DNA of 64,000 nucleotides. Source: Anisus vortex. Taxonomy: Eukaryota > Mollusca > Gastropoda > Planorbidae. Positions 62,690 to 64,000 of the stretch are shown here, one piece after another. The stretch is taken from positions 5,830,105 to 5,894,104 of the forward strand of contig OX421507.1 in the NCBI GenBank assembly GCA_949126835.1, written 5' to 3'. The position numbers and the translations under genes are program-made. The notes under the pieces were generated by a model. It was not told where the DNA came from, did no database searches, and saw only the letters and a list, made by a program, of their open reading frames with translations. Position 1 is the stretch's first letter; each line of letters starts with the position of its first letter.

Positions 62690-64000
62690 TAATCTTCCTT
62701 TTCAGAAGAGGAAATAAATCTGACCCTGGAAATTACAGACCTTGTTTCCCTTAGGAGCAAAACATTCAAAATACTTGAGCATATTATATATAGTAGTATA
62801 GTAAATCATCTAGAAAAACTTAATGCACTGAGCCCAAACCAACATGGGTTCAGGAAAAACATATCATGTGAAACTCAATTATTAGGTTTAGTAGATGACT
62901 TGTCTAAACGATTAGATAATAACAACCAAATTGATGCTATATTACTAGATTGTTCTAAAGCATTTGATAAAGTTCACCATTATACTTTACCAAAAAAAAC
63001 TTACATTTTTTGGCATTTCTGGTCCCTTACGTGTGGATTCATGACTTTCTATTAGGTAGAGAACAAACTGTAATAATTAATGGCTCTAAATCATCACTTA
63101 ATAATAATCACTAATTTAGGTATCTTAACGACTTACCCAATTGCATTAAAACAGGAACAAAATTAAGATTTTTTTTGCAGATGATTGCATAACTTACAGA
63201 ACAAATGAGACAGGAAAAGATAGTGAACTCTTACAAAAAGACCTAGATGAATTGCAAAAGTGGGAATCTAACTGGAGTATGTCTATTCACCCTGAAAACT
63301 GTCAACTGTTAAAAGTATCCAAGAAAAGAAACAAATGATTACAAATTACTTCATTCATGGTAAAGACCTAACCCATGGGTTGGTAGCCTATGGCACGCGT
63401 GCCAGACTTGGCACGCTGATACATTTTCGATGTTACGCGCACGACTCCGAAAAAAGCCAATTAGAGTCTCTTCTACAAGAAAAGAGTAGGTTGATTTTTA
63501 GGGCTGTTGGCACGCTGAATGAATTAGAAATCCTACTTTTTGGCACCCCATTATTATTATTTTGCCGACCCCTGACCTAACCCAGATTAAAATTGCAAAA
63601 TATTTGAGGTAGGCCTAATAGTAAATGATAAATTATCTTGGAATGCACATATTGATGAAGTAATTACAAAAATCAAACAAAACTTTAGGCTTCATAAAAA
63701 GGAACTTTAATAAATGTAATAAGAATATAAAACTAAAATGCTATATCACATTAGTTAGACCTATACTAGAATATGCATCTTCTGTATGGGACCCATCAAC
63801 TAAAGAAAACATTCGAAAAATTAGAACAAATTCAGAAAAGAGCTGAATGGTTCATTACTAGCGAATATTCACAACTGACAAAAGTAAGACCAATAGTTCA
63901 ATCACTAAACCTAGAAACAGTAGAGGACAGAAGGGCAAAGAGTAAAGTTAGTAATAGGCCTAATACACAAGGCATTAAATTTAATTCAGACATTTAAAAA
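62690..64000 (+). mobile_element. Family-A LINE reverse transcriptase, decayed, open at window end
   Basis: Successive plus-frame traces: GNKSDPGNYRPC, NQHGFRKNISCETQLLG, DAILLDCSKAFDKVHHYTL, FFADDCITYRTNE, LDELQKWESNWSMSIHPENC, then after a hAT MITE LSWNAHIDEVITKIKQNF, CYITLVRPILEYASSVWDPS and LETVEDRRAKSK. This is CR1/Jockey-type reverse transcriptase; the GVPQG block is missing and frameshifts are frequent. The last part overlaps the sequence at 11.2 kb, linking it to the many 3'-end fragments in the window. Confidence 0.85.
63374..63574. mobile_element. hAT MITE inside the LINE reverse transcriptase
   Basis: CATGGGTTGGTAGCC to TTTGCCGACCCCTG, flanked by a perfect 8-bp duplication ACCTAACC (63,366-63,373; 63,575-63,582). 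The LINE coding sequence resumes right after. Confidence 0.88.

Overview
This is eukaryotic, AT-rich and repeat-dense DNA: spliced GT-AG exons, long introns, tRNA-derived SINEs, LINE 3' fragments, hAT elements and many mini- and microsatellites. The repeats (antisense SINEs with box-B motifs, LINE tails ending in ATAAGATAAG, and hAT ends starting CAGGGGTCGGCAACC) look like those of heterobranch freshwater snails such as the Biomphalaria/Bulinus group. The genus is inference; an animal genome, probably molluscan, is well supported.

Layout. 0-12 kb is non-genic: tandem arrays (29-bp unit at 2.0-2.5 kb, GTAG-rich array at 4.4-5.6 kb), hAT MITEs, SINE and LINE fragments, and one possible small coding stretch with a homopolymer frameshift at 9.4-9.7 kb. 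12.3-22.9 kb is a three-level nest: a 31-bp minisatellite is split by an L2-like LINE with an intact endonuclease/reverse transcriptase frame. The 5' part of that LINE is in turn split by a 6.6-kb Ty3/gypsy LTR element with a perfect 5-bp target duplication. That element carries an 889-codon minus-strand ORF of unusual composition: two protease-like domains, and integrase placed before reverse transcriptase, as in Gmr1-like elements. 23-39 kb is transposon debris, including a 2.2-kb hAT (ZMYM1-type transposase remnant) inside an older hAT.

39.3-58.4 kb holds the one host gene I can reconstruct with confidence: 16 coding exons on the + strand, all introns GT-AG, all phases consistent, giving a 554-residue protein. 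It has a candidate N-myristoylation start, a patatin phospholipase core (GGGNKG oxyanion motif, GSSVG nucleophile motif, DGG catalytic Asp) and an EF-hand pair placed inside the patatin domain, before its last conserved segment. This suggests a membrane-tethered, calcium-responsive lipid hydrolase and is the most interesting item here. Its introns contain two separate arrays of the same 9-bp repeat, a cluster of nested MITEs, LINE ends, SINEs and hAT elements. An antisense SINE appears to supply most of one splice donor.

58.4-64 kb is again intergenic: a 36-bp tandem repeat, two hAT copies, a GC-richer patch of unknown identity, and a decayed CR1/Jockey-type reverse transcriptase interrupted by a hAT MITE and running off the window end. 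This LINE family is probably the source of the many 3'-end fragments scattered through the window.
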